A stretch of DNA of 64,000 nucleotides, from the NCBI GenBank assembly GCA_002708315.1, contig PANC01000021.1, forward strand, positions 37,778 through 101,777, in the 5' to 3' direction. This DNA is from Lentimicrobiaceae bacterium. Lineage in GTDB: Bacteria > Bacteroidota > Bacteroidia > Bacteroidales > F082. The notes beneath the pieces are model-generated. The model saw only the letters and a program-made list of their open reading frames with translations. It did not search any database and was not told the DNA's origin. Position numbers and translations under genes: made by a program. Below, one piece after another: positions 8,505 through 16,999 of the stretch; the first letter of the stretch is position 1, and the number at the start of each line of letters is the position of its first letter.

Positions 8505-9512
8505 ATGTATAACACCATAAAACATATTAGCTGCTATTATCCTAAAAATATTCTTACCAATGATGATATCCATAATAAGTTTCCTAAGCTTAAAATAAAA
8601 GAATTAACACGGCTAACCGGCGTTCATAAACGTTATATCTGTGGAGAAGGCGAAACATCTGTTGATATGGGTTTTTCAGCTGCAGAGATTTTATTAGCCG
8701 AGAATAGTATTGATAGGAATGACATTGACTTTATTATATTTTGCTCTGCAGGAGGTGATTTCATTACGCCTGCTTCAGCATGTATAATACATAATCGGTT
8801 GGGGCTTAAATCAAATTGCGGTGCTTTCGACTTTAACCAAGGATGCACAGGATACATATATGGGCTAAGTCTTGCTGACAGTTTAGTTCAATCAAGCAAT
8901 GCTAAAGATATTTTATTAATCACTTCAGAAGCAATAACTAAAACAATACATCCCGAAGATAGCAGTAATAGAGCAATTTTTGGTGATGCTGCCACAGCTA
9001 CACTAATAACTAAAAACAATAAGGGATCTGACAATAAATTCATATTTGGTACCGACGGGAGTAAGTTTGATAAAATTATTATAAAACATGGTCGTGAACG
9101 ATATCCATTACCTGAATATGCTGAACAGGATAGCTTGGATAATTATGGTAATGCGCACAACGATTCAAAATTTTATATGGATGGTGCAGAGGTTTTTAAT
9201 TTTTCGGTGAAAAAAGCTCCAGACCTTGTTAATGAAATACTTGTACAAAACAATATTAGCATTGATGACATCAATTATTTCATTTTTCATCAAGCAAATC
9301 AAATAATCCTTGAAACTTTGGGGAAAAAGCTAAAGATTCCAGAAGATAAGCTAATTATAGATATCTCAAATACTGGTAATACTGTATCATCAACAATACC
9401 CATTGCGCTATCAAATGCACTAAAATCTGGTAAAATAAAAAGAGGGAATCGCATTATGATTGCTGGATTTGGAGTAGGGTTTTCCTGGGGAGGAACTATT
9501 CTGGATATATAA
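8505..9512 (+). CDS. 3-oxoacyl-ACP synthase III family condensing enzyme (KAS III/FabH-like)
   Basis: Thiolase-fold decarboxylating condensing enzyme of 335 residues. The catalytic triad is visible: Cys114 in FNQGCTGYIYG, His262 in FHQAN and Asn292 in NTGNTVSS. It starts 5 nt after the TMTC-like gene and is convergent with the nucleoside phosphorylase. Because it sits with a FAAL-ACP rather than with core fab genes, I read it as a pathway-specific KAS III-type enzyme, not the housekeeping FabH. Its acyl starter and acceptor cannot be read from sequence. Confidence 0.88.
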   Translation: MYNTIKHISCYYPKNILTNDDIHNKFPKLKIKELTRLTGVHKRYICGEGETSVDMGFSAAEILLAENSIDRNDIDFIIFCSAGGDFITPASACIIHNRLGLKSNCGAFDFNQGCTGYIYGLSLADSLVQSSNAKDILLITSEAITKTIHPEDSSNRAIFGDAATATLITKNNKGSDNKFIFGTDGSKFDKIIIKHGRERYPLPEYAEQDSLDNYGNAHNDSKFYMDGAEVFNFSVKKAPDLVNEILVQNNISIDDINYFIFHQANQIILETLGKKLKIPEDKLIIDISNTGNTVSSTIPIALSNALKSGKIKRGNRIMIAGFGVGFSWGGTILDI

Positions 9513-9521
9513 ATACTATTA

Positions 9522-10400
9522 TTATACTTTAGACAGTCTCACTATAACTTCTTTTACAAGTAATTGCATACTTGATTTATAATCTGGGTCAAACTCCTTC
9601 GTAATTCTATTTGCAATAATGGCACAAACAGTTATGGCATTATGCCCTAGCATTGATGACAGAAAATATAATGCTGAAGTTTCCATCTCAAAATTAGTAA
9701 TGGAATCATTTTTATAGCTAAATCCCTGAGCCCTGTCTATAATGGTAGGATCCTTTAACTTTAATCTTAATTCACGTCCTTGTGGAGCATAAAATCCTGG
9801 TGCAGTAAGTGTAATACCTTTTCTCCAGTCATAACCGATCGTCCTTAAAAGGTAATCCGATCCCTTAATGGCGTATGGTTTTGGTAAATCTGAATCCCAG
9901 TTCATATAATCAATGAAGTATTGGGTCATATTCCTGTCAATAATATTTGATTCGTCTTTGTAGAAGTAGGCAAGACCATCCAAGCCAATGCTATACTCTG
10001 ACATCAAAAAAGATTCCTTAACAGGTATATCCGACTTAAGGCCACCGGATGTTCCGATTCGAATTAAGTTTAATGATGTATGATGGGGCTTTACTTTTTT
10101 TGTTTCCAAGTCAATATTAAATAATGCATCAATCTCATTAATTACGATCTCAATATTATCAGTACCCATTCCTGTTGAAACAACAGACATGCGTTTACCC
10201 TTATAGCTTCCTGTGATAGTATGTACCTCACGATTATGCTTTTCCAACTCTATATCATCAAAAAAGCTTGACACAAGCTTTACGCGACCTGGATCACCAA
10301 CCAGAATTATGGTTTCGGCTAAATCACCAGGAGATAAGTTAATATGGTATAACGAGCCATCGCTATTTAGAACAAGATCTGATTTTTTTGATTCTGACAT
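9522..10400 (-). CDS. Nucleoside phosphorylase, uridine phosphorylase-like
   Basis: Cleaves a nucleoside with phosphate to base and ribose-1-phosphate. PNP_UDP_1 features: an N-terminal HINLSPGDLAETIILVGDPGRV (phosphate-binding GDP-R), VVSTGMGTDNIEI, RIGTSGGL, and the C-terminal NFEMETSALYFL signature holding the ribose-contacting Glu-Met-Glu. At 292 residues it is a little longer than E. coli Udp, as is common in Bacteroidota. Substrate preference, uridine or purine, is an inference. Confidence 0.88.
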   Translation of the reverse strand: MSESKKSDLVLNSDGSLYHINLSPGDLAETIILVGDPGRVKLVSSFFDDIELEKHNREVHTITGSYKGKRMSVVSTGMGTDNIEIVINEIDALFNIDLETKKVKPHHTSLNLIRIGTSGGLKSDIPVKESFLMSEYSIGLDGLAYFYKDESNIIDRNMTQYFIDYMNWDSDLPKPYAIKGSDYLLRTIGYDWRKGITLTAPGFYAPQGRELRLKLKDPTIIDRAQGFSYKNDSITNFEMETSALYFLSSMLGHNAITVCAIIANRITKEFDPDYKSSMQLLVKEVIVRLSKV

Positions 10401-10566
10401 ATGAACTTGATGTAGAAATAATTAATTTTGTAAAGATAACATTTACTTGACCATGAAAAGATCATTTTTATTTAACGATTTTGTTTATGTTTACCACCAA
10501 AAAAATAATTAAACATAATTACACTTTTCAGATAATTATACTTGAATTCTAACTTAAATTGAAAAA

Positions 10567-11448
10567 ATGAGCACAGACCCCAGCACTATTTTGGTTCCTG
10601 TTGATTTCAATGAACAATCAATGCATGCACTGGAACGCTCTCAGATAACTGCTCCTTTCCTTGGACTTAACATAGTTTTGTTATATGTCTTTGAAGAAAA
10701 TGGACTTACATCTTCCCTAATATCAAGTTCAACAATTGATATAATGATTCAAGAGAAACTTGATCAGGCCGCAGAGGAAATAATTCAAAAATCTAGAATT
10801 GATGTTACTACTTGCATTAGAAAAGGGAAAGTATACTCTGAGATTTTAAAAGCCGCAGAAGAATTTAACTCAAAATTTATTCTAATGGGAACAAATAACT
10901 CCTCTGAGAATATAAGAATGAGTAAAAATACCATAGGATCAAACACCTTAAAAGTTGTTCGCCAATCTTCAATCCCGGTAATAACTATAAATGGTAAGGA
11001 AGTTACAAGATTTGTTCACAACATTCTTCTTCCTCTTGATCTTACAAAGGAAACACGTCAAAAAGTTACTAATGCAATTGATGTTGCAAAGGCCTTTGGT
11101 GCCGGTATTAATGTTGTTTCCGTTTTATGGTCAAAAAACAATAAGGATTTGAAAGCAGAGTTACTTCAGCAATTAAATCAAGTTAAATGGTTCATTGAGG
11201 AGCAAAATATTAGATGCGAGAGTGACCTTTTGGAAATTAATGGAGGAGAAAGAATGTTAGTACCAAAGCTTTTAGAATACGCTGATTTAAAAGGAAACAT
11301 TGACCTTATAATGATTATGACACAGCAGGAGAATAAACTTGTTGAATATTTTCTTGGCTCAGCAGCACAATCCATCATTAGAATGTCTAAAGTAGCAGTT
11401 ATGACAGTTACACCAGATAGAATTGGCTATGAACAACCTATTTTCTGA
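10567..11448 (+). CDS. Universal stress protein, two tandem Usp domains
   Basis: 293 residues made of two Usp units. The first begins STILVPVDFNEQSMHALE and the second HNILLPLDLTKETRQKV. The N-terminal unit has a partial ATP-loop region (ILMGTNNSSE), while the second ends GSAAQSIIRMSKVAVMTV, which resembles the G-2x-G-9x-G(S/T) nucleotide loop. cinA follows after 3 nt, suggesting co-transcription. The role is probably stress adaptation; no ligand can be assigned. Confidence 0.9.
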   Translation: MSTDPSTILVPVDFNEQSMHALERSQITAPFLGLNIVLLYVFEENGLTSSLISSSTIDIMIQEKLDQAAEEIIQKSRIDVTTCIRKGKVYSEILKAAEEFNSKFILMGTNNSSENIRMSKNTIGSNTLKVVRQSSIPVITINGKEVTRFVHNILLPLDLTKETRQKVTNAIDVAKAFGAGINVVSVLWSKNNKDLKAELLQQLNQVKWFIEEQNIRCESDLLEINGGERMLVPKLLEYADLKGNIDLIMIMTQQENKLVEYFLGSAAQSIIRMSKVAVMTVTPDRIGYEQPIF

Positions 11449-11451
11449 TAA

Positions 11452-12696
11452 ATGAGTAAAATATATGCTGATATAATAAATATTGGAGATGAATTATTAA
11501 TCGGTCAGGTAATAAATACCAATGCCTCATGGATAGCATGCGAACTAAACCAAAATGGTGTTGCTATAAACGAAATAAAAGTAATCGCCGACACTGAAGA
11601 TGCAATCTTAAAGTCAATTTCAGAATCCAAGTCAAGCATAATAATAATGACTGGAGGACTTGGCCCAACAAATGATGATATAACTAAAAAATCACTTGCT
11701 AATTATTTCAACTCAAATATTATTTTTCATAAACCTACTTATGATCAAATAGTTAGTCTTTTTGGGGATAGAAATTACAAAATTACAAAACCAAACAAAG
11801 AACAAGCAAATATTCCCCATAATTGCACTCCCTTGCTTAATAAGCATGGAACCGCTCCAGGAATGTGGTTCGATAAAGATGATAAGGTTATTGTGTCTAT
11901 GCCAGGGGTTCCGTATGAAATGAAAAGTCTAATAATAGACGAAGTAATTCCCAGAATAATTGACAAATTTAACCTTAACCATATCATCCATAGAACTGTT
12001 ATGACAATTGGTGTTGGTGAATCAAAAATTGCAGAATTAATTCATGAGTGGGAAATGCACCTTCCAAGGAATATAAAACTGGCCTATTTACCGCAACCAG
12101 GCATAGTTAGATTAAGACTTTCCACTATAAATGAAAATTATAATGAGTCAATTATAGAAATGAATAACCAAATAGAATTGTTGCATAAAATTATACCAGA
12201 CATAATATTTGGCTACGATGATATTACCATGGAAGAAGTTGTTGGCAATATGCTAAAAGAATCCTCATCTACAATTTCAACTGCTGAAAGCTGTACAGGT
12301 GGTTATATAGCACACCTTATAACACGAATTTCAGGAAGCTCAGACTATTATAAGGGCTCAGTTATCAGCTATAGCAATAATATTAAGATAAATCAACTAA
12401 ATGTTAGCAAGAATACTATTGATAGATATGGAGTTGTAAGCAGAGAGGTAATAGAACAAATGGCCACCGGAGGAAGAAATTTATTGAAAACAGACTATTG
12501 CATTGCAACTTCAGGTATTGCAGGACCTAAAGGAGGGACAAAAGACAAGCCAGTTGGAACTGTTTGGATTGCCATAGCCACCCCAAACCAGATAATCTCT
12601 AAAGAATGTCATCTAGGCAAACATAGGGAAAGAAATATTAGACGATCGGCATTAATAGCCATGAATATGCTAAGGCAAGAATTATCTGTGGAATAA
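11452..12696 (+). CDS. cinA: CinA-like protein, nicotinamide-nucleotide amidohydrolase
   Basis: Two-domain CinA of 414 residues. The N-terminal molybdopterin-binding-like domain has NIGDELLIGQVINTNA, MTGGLGPTNDDIT and MPGVPYEMK. The C-terminal deamidase domain has STAESCTGGYIAHLIT, GSVISYSN, YGVVSREVIEQMA and ATSGIAGPKGGTKDKPVGTVW, with the Ser/Lys-type active site regions intact. It recycles pyridine nucleotides by deamidating NMN; the N-domain adds ADP-ribose pyrophosphatase activity in some homologues. The ATG sits 3 nt after the uspA stop. Confidence 0.93.
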   Translation: MSKIYADIINIGDELLIGQVINTNASWIACELNQNGVAINEIKVIADTEDAILKSISESKSSIIIMTGGLGPTNDDITKKSLANYFNSNIIFHKPTYDQIVSLFGDRNYKITKPNKEQANIPHNCTPLLNKHGTAPGMWFDKDDKVIVSMPGVPYEMKSLIIDEVIPRIIDKFNLNHIIHRTVMTIGVGESKIAELIHEWEMHLPRNIKLAYLPQPGIVRLRLSTINENYNESIIEMNNQIELLHKIIPDIIFGYDDITMEEVVGNMLKESSSTISTAESCTGGYIAHLITRISGSSDYYKGSVISYSNNIKINQLNVSKNTIDRYGVVSREVIEQMATGGRNLLKTDYCIATSGIAGPKGGTKDKPVGTVWIAIATPNQIISKECHLGKHRERNIRRSALIAMNMLRQELSVE

Positions 12697-12713
12697 AAGG
12701 CCTTAATAAAAAA

Positions 12714-12742
12714 AGGCTATTTCCATAAATTGAAAACAGCCT
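12714..12742. terminator. Weak inverted repeat between convergent cinA and fabD
   Basis: AGGCT / AGCCT with a mismatch and a further TTT/AAA pairing, in the 69-nt convergent gap. A-run on the left; no good T-run on the right. It would work better for the minus-strand fabD transcript. Low stability. Confidence 0.3.
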
Positions 12743-12765
12743 AATTAATCCTTCAAAGTTATCAT

Positions 12766-13647
12766 CTATATTATTGCACTTTGCGTTTGTATTTTCCTGT
12801 CAACTTTTTTGAATAATCCTTGTAATACCTTACCAGGACCAACCTCAGTGATATTATTAGCTCCATTTGCAATCATGTTTTGCATGATTTTTGTCCATCT
12901 TACGGGAGCTGTTAATTGTGCAATGAGATTCTTTTTTATAATCTCACCATCATTAACCGATTGACCTGTTACATTTTGATAAATAGGACATATTCCATTA
13001 TTGAATTTTATGGAATTAATTGCATCTTCGAGTTCTACTCTTGCAGGCTCCATTAATGGGGAGTGGAAAGCTCCTCCAACTTTTAGAAGTAATGCTCTCT
13101 TTGCTCCAGCTTCTGTACATTTTTCAATGGCCTGATTAATACCATCATTTGTGCCTGATATAACTAATTGACCTGGGCTATTATAATTTGCAGGTACTAC
13201 AATATCATCAGTACTTGTACATATATCCTCAACAACCTTATCATCAAGCCCAATGATAGCAGCCATTGTTGAATCTTCTATTTCACATGCCTTTTGCATG
13301 GCTTTAGCTCTCTTTATAACCAATTTAAGACCATCTTCGAATGAAAGTGTTTTATTTGCTACAAGGGCGCTAATTTCTCCCAGGGAATGACCAGCAACCA
13401 TATCTGGTTTAAAATTATCTCCCATTACTTTTGCAAGTATAACTGAATGTAAAAAAATGGCAGGTTGTGTAACTTTAGTTTGCTTTAGATCTTCTTCAGT
13501 GCCAGTAAACATTATATCTGTGATCTTAAATTTTAAGATACTGTTTGCCTTATTAAATAGCTCTTGAGCTTCCTTAGAATTGTCAAACAATTCCTTCCCC
13601 ATTCCTACATATTGTGCTCCCTGACCGGGAAAAACATATGCGTTCAT
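12766..13647 (-). CDS. fabD: Malonyl-CoA:ACP transacylase
   Basis: Transfers malonyl groups from CoA to ACP for fatty acid synthesis. GQGAQYVGMG at the N-terminus, the nucleophile Ser88 in AGHSLGEISALV, a second block with GGAFHSPLMEPA (catalytic His) and the C-terminal NITEVGPGKVLQGL. Length 293 is standard. It is a solitary gene here, 28 nt downstream of the Bax-inhibitor-1 gene on the same strand, and may be read from that promoter. Confidence 0.95.
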   Translation of the reverse strand: MNAYVFPGQGAQYVGMGKELFDNSKEAQELFNKANSILKFKITDIMFTGTEEDLKQTKVTQPAIFLHSVILAKVMGDNFKPDMVAGHSLGEISALVANKTLSFEDGLKLVIKRAKAMQKACEIEDSTMAAIIGLDDKVVEDICTSTDDIVVPANYNSPGQLVISGTNDGINQAIEKCTEAGAKRALLLKVGGAFHSPLMEPARVELEDAINSIKFNNGICPIYQNVTGQSVNDGEIIKKNLIAQLTAPVRWTKIMQNMIANGANNITEVGPGKVLQGLFKKVDRKIQTQSAII

Positions 13648-13675
13648 ATTATATTAATTTGATTAATAACGTTTT

Positions 13676-14407
13676 TTATTTTCTACCACCAAAAAAGCGC
13701 AGCAAAAATAGAAATAAATTTATAAAGTCTAGATAAAGAGTTAGCGCACCAAAAATTGTTGCTTTTCTTGCCATTTCAGATTCAGTTCCAATACCTGCTC
13801 CAAGGCGTTTTAATTTTTGGACATCATAAGCAGTTAGTCCAGTAAATACCATAACTCCAATGAAGCTAATAACATAATCCATCGTTGCACTCTGTGTAAA
13901 GAAATTAACCACTGATGCTATTATTATCCCTACCAATCCCATCATCATTATTTTACCAAACTTGGTTAAATCTGTTTTTGTGGTGTAACCAACAATTGCC
14001 ATAAACCCAAACATGCCAGCTGTAATTACAAACGTTTTGGCAATTGATGGCAATGAATAAACAAGAAAAATGAAGCTTAAACTCATTCCCATTAGAATTG
14101 AGTAAACAATAAAAACTAATAACATTGATGACGCACTCATCTTCTGAAATCTCATACCCATTAGCAAAACCAGGCCCAGCGGGGCAAGCATTACAACCCA
14201 ACCAATGGCTGACATACTTCCAGTTTCCGAATTCATAAGAATGCTCATTAATGATGGGTTTGATGCAAACGTCCAGGAAACAAGTGCTGTAATTGATAAA
14301 GCCATTGTCATCCACATAAAGACGCCTGACAAAAATGTTTTTGATACAGAAACAGCATTTGAAGTTTCTGCATAATTTATTTGATTATTTGTGTAATTCA
14401 TATTCAT
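13676..14407 (-). CDS. Bax inhibitor-1/YccA family membrane protein
   Basis: 243 residues with seven hydrophobic segments. Family cues are a Gln/Asn-rich soluble N-terminus, GVFMWMTMALSITALVSW as first helix, and the C-terminal GLTAYDVQKLKRLG followed by GALTLYLDFINLFLFLLRFFG, which carries the conserved acidic residues of the TMBIM pH-sensitive calcium leak. A Met codon six bases further in is an equally plausible start. A good promoter lies directly upstream, with a palindrome over its -33 element. Confidence 0.9.
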   Translation of the reverse strand: MNMNYTNNQINYAETSNAVSVSKTFLSGVFMWMTMALSITALVSWTFASNPSLMSILMNSETGSMSAIGWVVMLAPLGLVLLMGMRFQKMSASSMLLVFIVYSILMGMSLSFIFLVYSLPSIAKTFVITAGMFGFMAIVGYTTKTDLTKFGKIMMMGLVGIIIASVVNFFTQSATMDYVISFIGVMVFTGLTAYDVQKLKRLGAGIGTESEMARKATIFGALTLYLDFINLFLFLLRFFGGRK

Positions 14408-14418
14408 AATTTAAATGG

Positions 14419-14449
14419 CAAACATACTGTTAAGTGAAATGCTCTTCAA
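14419..14449 (-). promoter_or_regulatory. -33/-7 promoter of the Bax-inhibitor-1 gene
   Basis: On the minus strand TTG (14449-14447), a 20-bp spacer and TATGTTTG (14426-14419) match the Bacteroidota sigma-A pattern. The predicted start is about 5 nt before the ATG, so the untranslated leader would be very short. Confidence 0.55.
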
Positions 14450-14454
14450 AGAGC
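14441..14454. promoter_or_regulatory. Palindrome over the -33 element
   Basis: GCTCTT-CA-AAGAGC, a perfect inverted repeat with a 2-nt centre, covering the TTG of the promoter above. The position would suit a repressor site. It stands alone in the window; no regulator is identified. Confidence 0.35.
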
Positions 14455-14496
14455 AAGTTACCCTTTACTTGAACTGATAACGATTGTTAAAAGCTA

Positions 14497-15114
14497 TCAA
14501 GAAAGAGAAGTGGATATTAGACTTATGAACTCAGCTCTTGTCTGAGCCCTTTCAAACGCTCCAGTAAAATCCGATGTGATTGTAACCGAATGCTGTTTTT
14601 GTATTCCACGCATCGCCATACATAAATGACGTGCTTCAATAACCACAGCAACACCTAAGGGTTTTAATGTTGTTTGAATTGCATTCTTAATCTGAGTGGT
14701 TAATCTCTCTTGAACCTGAAGCCTACGTGAATATGCCTCCACTACTCTAGCAATCTTACTCAATCCTGTTATATATCCATCAGGAATGTATGCTACGTGA
14801 GCTTTTCCTATAAATGGAATCATATGATGCTCACACATTGAAAAAATTTCAATATCCTTAACAAGCACCATCTGTCTGTAGTCTTCTTTGAACATCGCAG
14901 ACATAAGTATTTCCTCTGGATCATGATCATGACCCTGAGTTAAAAATTGGATTGATTTTGCTACCCTTTTAGGGGTCTGAATTAACCCTTCACGATTTAC
15001 ATCCTCTCCTATTAGTTTTAATATTTCTTTATAGTGGTACTCAAGTTTATTTAGATTCTCTGGATTAAATTTTTCAATTTTCTCGTATCCTAACAAATTA
15101 AGTGGTTTTTCCAT
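14497..15114 (-). CDS. folE: GTP cyclohydrolase I
   Basis: Converts GTP to 7,8-dihydroneopterin triphosphate. Zinc ligands are visible in MCEHHMIPF (Cys, His) and [10 protein letters not shown] (Cys). Other signatures: [46 protein letters not shown]. The track start is a TTG; ATG 15114 gives 205 residues, the family norm. It lies downstream of the pterin synthase gene on the same strand, but a hairpin separates them. Confidence 0.95.
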   Translation of the reverse strand: MEKPLNLLGYEKIEKFNPENLNKLEYHYKEILKLIGEDVNREGLIQTPKRVAKSIQFLTQGHDHDPEEILMSAMFKEDYRQMVLVKDIEIFSMCEHHMIPFIGKAHVAYIPDGYITGLSKIARVVEAYSRRLQVQERLTTQIKNAIQTTLKPLGVAVVIEARHLCMAMRGIQKQHSVTITSDFTGAFERAQTRAEFISLISTSLS

Positions 15115-15145
15115 TTTGAGTATTTTCAATTATAATGTCAAAAAC

Positions 15146-15180
15146 AATGCCATGCTAAATTATATTAGCAAATTGGCATT
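15146..15180 (-). terminator. Hairpin between the pterin synthase gene and folE
   Basis: Stem of TGCTAA/TTAGCA (6-nt loop) extended by AATGCCA/TGGCATT across a 3-nt bulge. Read on the minus strand it is followed by GTTTTTG. It begins at the upstream gene's stop codon. It could end that transcript or attenuate read-through into folE. Confidence 0.55.
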
Positions 15181-15589
15181 AGCCATAATATTCAACAAAA
15201 TTATTTTCTGATTCAACTACCTTAACACAATGAAGTTCTGCTCCTAATACATTTACAGAACCTTCTAACTCATTCCATATGCTAGCTGCCAAATTTTCTG
15301 TTGATGCTAGCTTTCCCTTCATGAAGTCAACTTCAAGATTAATATTCTTATGGTCAAGCTTATTTATAACATTAGTTTTTATTATTTTGCTTAAGACCTT
15401 TAAGTTAATCAAAAAGCCTGTTTCGTTATTTATATCACCCTTTACCGTTACGAAAAGTTCATAGTTATGGCCATGCCAGTTTGGGTTAGAGCACTTTCCA
15501 AATACTTCGTTATTTTTTTCATCAGAATAATCTGCCCTAAATAGTCTATGGGCAGCGTTAAATCTTTCTCGTCGTGTAATATGTATCAT
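15179..15589 (-). CDS. 6-pyruvoyl-tetrahydropterin synthase family enzyme (PTPS/QueD)
   Basis: 136 residues acting on dihydroneopterin triphosphate, the FolE product. Zinc ligands: His in FNAAHRLF and the two in HGHNY. The catalytic cysteine is in FGKCSNPNWHGHNY, and further blocks are LDHKNINLEVDF and STENLAASIWNELE. From memory, the CxNPNxHGH spacing and those blocks resemble animal PTPS more than E. coli QueD. No queC, queE or queF lies nearby, so queuosine or a tetrahydropterin cofactor are both open. Family certain, pathway not. Confidence 0.9.
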   Translation of the reverse strand: MIHITRRERFNAAHRLFRADYSDEKNNEVFGKCSNPNWHGHNYELFVTVKGDINNETGFLINLKVLSKIIKTNVINKLDHKNINLEVDFMKGKLASTENLAASIWNELEGSVNVLGAELHCVKVVESENNFVEYYG

Positions 15590-15606
15590 TGATTTGGATT
15601 AGGGTT

Positions 15607-15636
15607 CAAAGGTAATTATTTTTTAAGTCAACACAA
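15607..15636 (-). promoter_or_regulatory. -33/-7 promoter of the pterin synthase gene
   Basis: Minus-strand TTG (15636-15634), a 19-bp spacer and TACCTTTG (15614-15607). The start would fall near 15600, about 11 nt before the ATG. The same TACCTTTG box precedes cspA. Confidence 0.6.
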
Positions 15637-15696
15637 ATAACACTTAATTGAGTCTAACTTATTATTTGTTACTAACTTTACGCGAAAATTAATCAT

Positions 15697-16989
15697 ATGA
15701 GATACCTACCCCTTGACAATAGTATGTTCATCATAAACAGAAAAAAATTTTCTGAGAAAATGATAAAAGGATCAGCGTCAATATTCTTTTCAAATGATGA
15801 GCAACCTAGAAATGGAGATCAATACTTTCCATATCGTCAGCAATCTGATTTTTTTTATTTAACAGGAATTGATCAAGAAAAGAGTATCCTAATTATTGCT
15901 CCTGACATGGTAAACAAAAGCTACAGGGAGATGTTGTTTATTATCAAAACAAACGAGAATATAAAGATATGGGAAGGTCATAAATACACTAAGTCTGAGG
16001 CTGAGCACATTTCCGGAATCAAATATGTATACTGGGTAGATGACTTTGAAATGTTACTAAGAGAAGTAATGATGGTAACTGATAATATATACCTAAATAG
16101 AAATGAATACCCTAAATTTTTTCCCGAGGTTGAAGGCAGAAACGAAAGGCTTGGAAGACAATTGAAGGTTGATTTTGCACTACACAATTATAAAAGATCA
16201 GCACCATTGCTAAAAGATCTAAGAACCATCAAAACCGAAGCTGAAATTAAATTAATAAAAAAGTCATGTGATATAACCAATGGTGCGTTTAAGAGAATAT
16301 TATCAAAGGTTAAACCAGGAGTTCATGAATTTGAAATTGAAGCAGAGATAGATTATGAATTTAAAGTAAACCGAGCAAATGGGCATGGTTATTCACCAAT
16401 AATTGCCTCTGGAGTTGATTCATGCGTACTTCATTATATTGATAATGATAAAGAGTGCATTGAAGAAGCATTACTGTTACTTGATTTTGGGGCCGAATAT
16501 GCTAACTATACAGCTGATATGAGTAGAACCATTCCTGTAAGTGGAAAATATACCAAACGACAGAAAGATTGTTACAATGCTGTTTTAAGAGTTTTAAATA
16601 AAGCAATTAAACTATATGTGCCTGGTAATACAATAAACAAGATTAATGAGGAGGTCAACAAAATGATGGAAACCGAGATGATAGGTCTAGGATTATTTAC
16701 CCAGGAAGATATTAACACTCAAGATAACGAAAACCCTATGTATAAGAAATATTTTATGCATGGAACTGCTCATTTCCTTGGTCTTGATGTTCATGATGTT
16801 GGTGACAAAGAAGAACCATTTAAGCCAGGAATGATATTAACATGTGAGCCCGGATTATATATTAGGGGAGAACATATAGGTATAAGGTTGGAAAATAATA
16901 TTTTGATTACTAATGATATACCTATAGATCTTATGTCAGAGATTCCAATTAACCCAGAAGAAATTGAGGAATTAATGAATAAAAGTTAA
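15697..16989 (+). CDS. pepP: Xaa-Pro aminopeptidase (M24B)
   Basis: Removes an N-terminal residue before proline. The N-terminal AMP_N domain runs from about residue 8 (RQQSDFFYLTGIDQ); the C-terminal pita-bread domain runs from about 185. Metal ligands are visible: the two Asp in LLLDFGAEYANYTADMSRT, His in HGTAHFLGLDVHDVGD, Glu in TCEPGLYI and Glu in IRLENN. No signal peptide, so cytoplasmic. Length 430 fits the family. The next gene begins 10 nt downstream. Confidence 0.93.
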   Translation: MRYLPLDNSMFIINRKKFSEKMIKGSASIFFSNDEQPRNGDQYFPYRQQSDFFYLTGIDQEKSILIIAPDMVNKSYREMLFIIKTNENIKIWEGHKYTKSEAEHISGIKYVYWVDDFEMLLREVMMVTDNIYLNRNEYPKFFPEVEGRNERLGRQLKVDFALHNYKRSAPLLKDLRTIKTEAEIKLIKKSCDITNGAFKRILSKVKPGVHEFEIEAEIDYEFKVNRANGHGYSPIIASGVDSCVLHYIDNDKECIEEALLLLDFGAEYANYTADMSRTIPVSGKYTKRQKDCYNAVLRVLNKAIKLYVPGNTINKINEEVNKMMETEMIGLGLFTQEDINTQDNENPMYKKYFMHGTAHFLGLDVHDVGDKEEPFKPGMILTCEPGLYIRGEHIGIRLENNILITNDIPIDLMSEIPINPEEIEELMNKS

Positions 16990-16999
16990 CAATTCAATC

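Noticed and set aside
3498-9512. OleABCD-type olefin/beta-lactone pathway (condensing enzyme, alpha/beta hydrolase, AMP-ligase, SDR)
   Set aside because: The ligase has FAAL hallmarks and a carrier domain, which OleC lacks; the condensing enzyme has KAS III Cys-His-Asn motifs with QGCTG; and the nearby SDRs are clear GalE and RfbB sugar enzymes.
13953-14315. 120-codon ORF on the minus strand within the Bax-inhibitor-1 gene
   Set aside because: Shifted-frame shadow of a membrane protein gene; its residues show no family and the host frame is clearly coding.
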